Of a DNA stretch of 64,000 bases, positions 63,556-64,000 are shown piece by piece. The stretch's first letter is position 1, and each line of letters begins with the position of its first letter. The notes under the pieces were generated by a model, which did not search any database, had not been told where the DNA came from, and worked only from the letters and a program-made list of their open reading frames with translations. Where the stretch lies: NCBI GenBank assembly GCA_964020975.1, contig OZ026612.1, positions 50,476,943 to 50,540,942 of the forward strand, written 5' to 3'. Source of the DNA: Hermodice carunculata. Lineage: Eukaryota > Annelida > Polychaeta > Eunicida > Amphinomidae. The translations under genes and the position numbers were made by a program.

Positions 63556-64000
63556 CATCGGTGCCACATCTTCCGTGTAGCTCTGAAAAAGCACAATCCA
63601 ATCATGTCTCACCCTATACAATAATTAATGAACATCACGTTCGATTCAAAATTATGAAAATTCAAGGCTTCAATAGGCACATGAATTATTCATCAGCGGG
63701 AACCCATCAAGAACGTTTCGCAGCCTTATATTCCCGGACATGCTTTTCTATGATGGCGGCCCCTTGCCTTTTCCTTGTATATGGTAAAACCAACCCAGCT
63801 GAATTAAAAGAATGCATGAACTTAAAACAATAGCAAATACGTGAATATTACAAATTCTTGCTCATAATTGCAAGACTTCGAGAATTTATATCAAGTAGTA
63901 TATGCACAAATGTACGTAAAAATGCAGCAAAATTCAAATTTAAACTTACCCCGAGAAAAGGATTTCATATATATCCATATATCTTCTCAGAGAGGGAAAC
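63556..64000. other. Gene 2 intron 5 to window end; no gene seen
   Basis: No M3 exon was found here; gene 2 must continue beyond the window. Confidence 0.5.

Overview
This is a window of a large, AT-rich, intron-rich animal genome. Long introns, GT/AG splice sites, abundant microsatellites and a dense mix of LINEs, DIRS-type retroelements and short interspersed repeats all suggest a marine bilaterian invertebrate (lophotrochozoan, or another invertebrate with expanded nicotinic-receptor-like families). I cannot name the species from the sequence.

The only host genes I can support are two tandem, same-strand genes for Cys-loop ligand-gated channel subunits related to nicotinic acetylcholine receptors. 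Gene 1 (exons 5889-32283, +) covers everything from the second coding exon to the stop. Its signal-peptide exon was not found and may lie upstream of the window. Gene 2 (exons 42651-62535, +) starts with a recognisable signal-peptide exon and runs past the right edge before its M3 exon. Both genes have the same exon order, the same exon sizes (140, 45 and 110 nt, then about 540 nt) and the same intron phases, so they are a tandem duplication. Both keep the 13-residue Cys-loop, the loop A WKPD motif and the loop B tryptophan. Both lack the vicinal cysteine pair of alpha subunits, and both have Gly instead of the usual Glu at the M2 -1' selectivity-filter position.

The rest is introns and intergenic DNA filled with repeats. 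Left part: LINE remnant on - (3.0-4.25 kb), LINE on + with an (ATC)n tail (6.4-8.4 kb) next to a GC-rich hairpin, and a fossil DIRS-like element on - (12.1-18.2 kb). Middle: a CR1/L2-like LINE on + carrying a 2A-like DVHPNPGP motif (20.0-23.76 kb), a DIRS recombinase fragment (29.5 kb), a second (ATC)-tailed LINE end (30 kb), and LINE pieces at 35.3, 36.2-36.7 and 37.6-38.4 kb. Right part: a second tyrosine-recombinase retroelement fossil on - (45.5-49.3 kb) holding a Penelope-type reverse transcriptase piece, and a worn LINE on + (59.0-60.5 kb).

The structure I find least explained is a set of arrays of short self-complementary words, several spaced about 20-22 bp apart (about two helical turns), at 0.53-0.81, 19.3-19.9, 37.3, 54.5-55.05, 56.4 and 63.2-63.55 kb. 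Each array uses a different word but has the same architecture.
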